From CAYVDH01 sp964450355 (GTDB lineage Bacteria; Bacteroidota; Bacteroidia; NS11-12g; UBA955), in the NCBI GenBank assembly GCA_964450355.1, contig CAYVDH010000182.1, forward strand, positions 1-6,870: a stretch of 6,870 nucleotides of DNA, written 5' to 3'. A model generated the notes under the pieces. It ran no database searches. It was not told the DNA's origin and saw nothing but the letters and a program-made list of their open reading frames with translations. The position numbers and the translations under genes were made by a program. This document shows positions 6,844-6,870 of this stretch, in pieces. The number at the start of each line of letters is the position of its first letter. The stretch's first letter is position 1.

Positions 6844-6870
6844 TTTAATTTGGAAGTAAGAATACACAAA

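Overview
The window is AT-rich DNA from a Gram-negative member of the Bacteroidota, most likely a flavobacterium-like organism. Four things point there: a Kdo transferase of the Bacteroidota type, a secreted protein with a C-terminal tail resembling the type IX secretion (T9SS) sorting domain, a promoter of the TTTG-N19-TAnnTTTG type, and start codons without Shine-Dalgarno sequences.

Layout. Positions 1-1203 (+) hold nearly all of a Kdo transferase gene (kdtA/waaA); only a few N-terminal codons lie before the window. It meets polA (1200-3989, -) tail to tail, and the two TAA stops share the four bases TTAA. polA encodes a full three-domain DNA polymerase I, with 5' nuclease, proofreading exonuclease and polymerase active-site residues all present. 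Both are housekeeping genes: one for lipid A-core synthesis, one for DNA repair and Okazaki fragment processing.

From 3990 to 6432 the window is accessory in character. Upstream of polA is a GC-rich islet of about 85 bases (4087-4175). It is followed by the first copy of a two-hairpin palindromic repeat (4227-4293). Next comes one secreted, asparagine-rich protein gene (4528-5871, +) behind its own clear promoter. The second copy of the repeat follows (5900-5965), in the same orientation and with the same 22-base gap between its hairpins. After that lies a decayed C-terminal fragment of a type I restriction-modification methyltransferase (hsdM, 6023-6196, -), with in-frame stops and no nearby hsdS or hsdR. 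The window closes with a small membrane protein gene (6433-6843, -) of a type common in Bacteroidota.

No complete new system is visible. The items most worth following are the conserved repeat pair around the secreted-protein gene, the hsdM remnant, the GC-rich islet, and a possible sliding-clamp-binding peptide in the PolA linker. Apart from the convergent kdtA/polA pair, the genes show no operon structure here.
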